Assembly (NCBI GenBank): GCA_008931825.1
Contig: QXVZ01015451.1
Coordinates: forward strand, 1 to 21,512
Reading direction: 5' to 3'
Length of the DNA stretch: 21,512 nucleotides
DNA from: Phallusia fumigata
Taxonomy: Eukaryota; Chordata; Ascidiacea; Phlebobranchia; Ascidiidae
Shown: positions 20,831-21,512 of the stretch, piece by piece
How positions within the stretch are numbered: the first letter of the stretch is position 1
Layout of the letters: the number at the start of each line of letters is the position of its first letter
Made by a program: the position numbers and the translations under genes
The notes under the pieces: generated by a model
The model's database searches: none
The model's input: the letters and a program-made list of their open reading frames with translations, nothing else
What the model was told of the DNA's origin: nothing

Positions 20831-21459
20831 GTGCAGAGGCTGTGTTAGTTGTTCCTCTGGTCTAGAGAGTGCGGTTTATCAAATCGAGCTGTTTACATAT
20901 AGATGGCGCACGGTTGCTTGTCTCGTGTGTTAGCGCTTGGACGAATGGTCAAAACCCGCACAACACACATGCAGATAACTTATGAAACCTTTTTGCTAGT
21001 AGGGAGCGTCCTTTGTTCGAATACCGTAAAAAAGTGGCTGTCGGGTCATCTTCAAGTGTTTTCTTTCGTCACACACATGTTAACAAAGCATTTCGGTTCT
21101 TTTGTGGGGTTGTCCCACAGCTATGAGGGGGAGTCCGTAAAGCTACCAGCCCTGCACGTTCCAAGTACAACCAAGCACTTCTAAAACGGAATGCTCATGG
21201 TGGCGTTTTGCTAAACAGTTTCAATAGAAGTCAAGTTTGGACACCAGGGACGTTTAGGCAGTCAAAGATTCCTCTAGTCCCGTTATTTCGCAAATATGAA
21301 TGACTTTATCGTTTGTGAATCTTTCGACAGAATATTGACATTTTTAGGACGCGGTAAAGGTAATTGAAAGCATCCACAAACAAGAGTGTGCAATTTAAAC
21401 AACTGCCCAAACTTGAACGATGAAAAGTTACCCAGCGGCTCACCGGTGATCACTTAACT

Positions 21460-21512
21460 ATGTTACGGTCTGTTGGCGTTGCTTTTGTGTTTGGCAGCAT
21501 ACTTTCACGGTT
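21460..21512 (+). CDS. Possible N-terminus of a further gene, cut by the window edge
   Basis: An ATG preceded by an in-frame TGA (21421) opens a frame beginning MLRSVGVAFVFGS, basic then hydrophobic, that runs off the window. It could be a signal peptide or the anchor of another type II enzyme. With 17 codons visible this is a guess. Confidence 0.2.
   Translation, partial: MLRSVGVAFVFGSILSR

Larger units (their letters stand above)
19899..21459. other. 3' flank of the second GT31 gene
   Basis: About 1.56 kb holding the 3' UTR, the poly(A) signal and a hAT-like MITE. The remaining sequence is AT-rich, and I see no gene in it. Open frames of 60-93 codons at 20751-21184 overlap the MITE and lack protein-like features. 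Confidence 0.6.

Noticed and set aside
20991..21020. TTCGAATA near 21016 as a tRNA T-loop
   Set aside because: No acceptor stem, anticodon arm or B-box context around it.

Overview
This is an animal nuclear sequence. It is AT-rich, its genes are split by GT-AG introns of about 57 bp to 5 kb, degenerate MITE-like repeats are scattered through it, and one unresolved base (n at 6883) indicates a draft assembly. Compact introns together with a TNF-receptor-type gene and type II Golgi glycosyltransferases fit an invertebrate deuterostome. An ascidian tunicate is my best guess, but nothing in the window proves it. I found no bacterial genes, tRNA, rRNA or CRISPR array.

Layout, all genes on the + strand: (1) 165-2153 is the 3' part of a gene built from small exons. 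It encodes a Pro/Gln/Asp-rich cytoplasmic tail and a C-terminal helical domain; its 5' exons lie left of the window. (2) 4359-6456 is a complete seven-exon gene for a 298-residue single-pass receptor: TNFR-type cysteine-rich region, Ser/Thr stalk, transmembrane helix, a TRAF-motif-like site and a C-terminal domain. (3) 7170-10911 is a four-exon gene for a GT31 (beta-1,3-galactosyltransferase-like) type II membrane enzyme of 374 residues. (4) 12416-19898 is a five-exon GT31 paralogue of 357 residues with a 5.0-kb intron. A possible further gene start is cut by the right edge (21460).

The window is therefore two tandem paralogue pairs. The C-terminal exons of genes 1 and 2 align and are bounded by introns in the same phase (1 and 1). 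Genes 3 and 4 share intron phases 2-1-2 and all GT31 motifs. None of the coding exons could be called from long ORFs alone; the models were assembled from splice-site phase and paralogue comparison. By family knowledge, genes 1 and 2 would signal at the plasma membrane through TRAF and/or death-fold adaptors, and genes 3 and 4 would extend glycans in the Golgi. Nothing in the sequence links the two pairs functionally.

Non-coding sequence holds three hAT-like MITEs with terminal inverted repeats and degenerate 8-bp target duplications, one further inverted-repeat element, a GTACGG-rich tandem duplication, an exact 57-bp direct repeat, a duplicated intron segment in gene 1, and several poly(A) signals.
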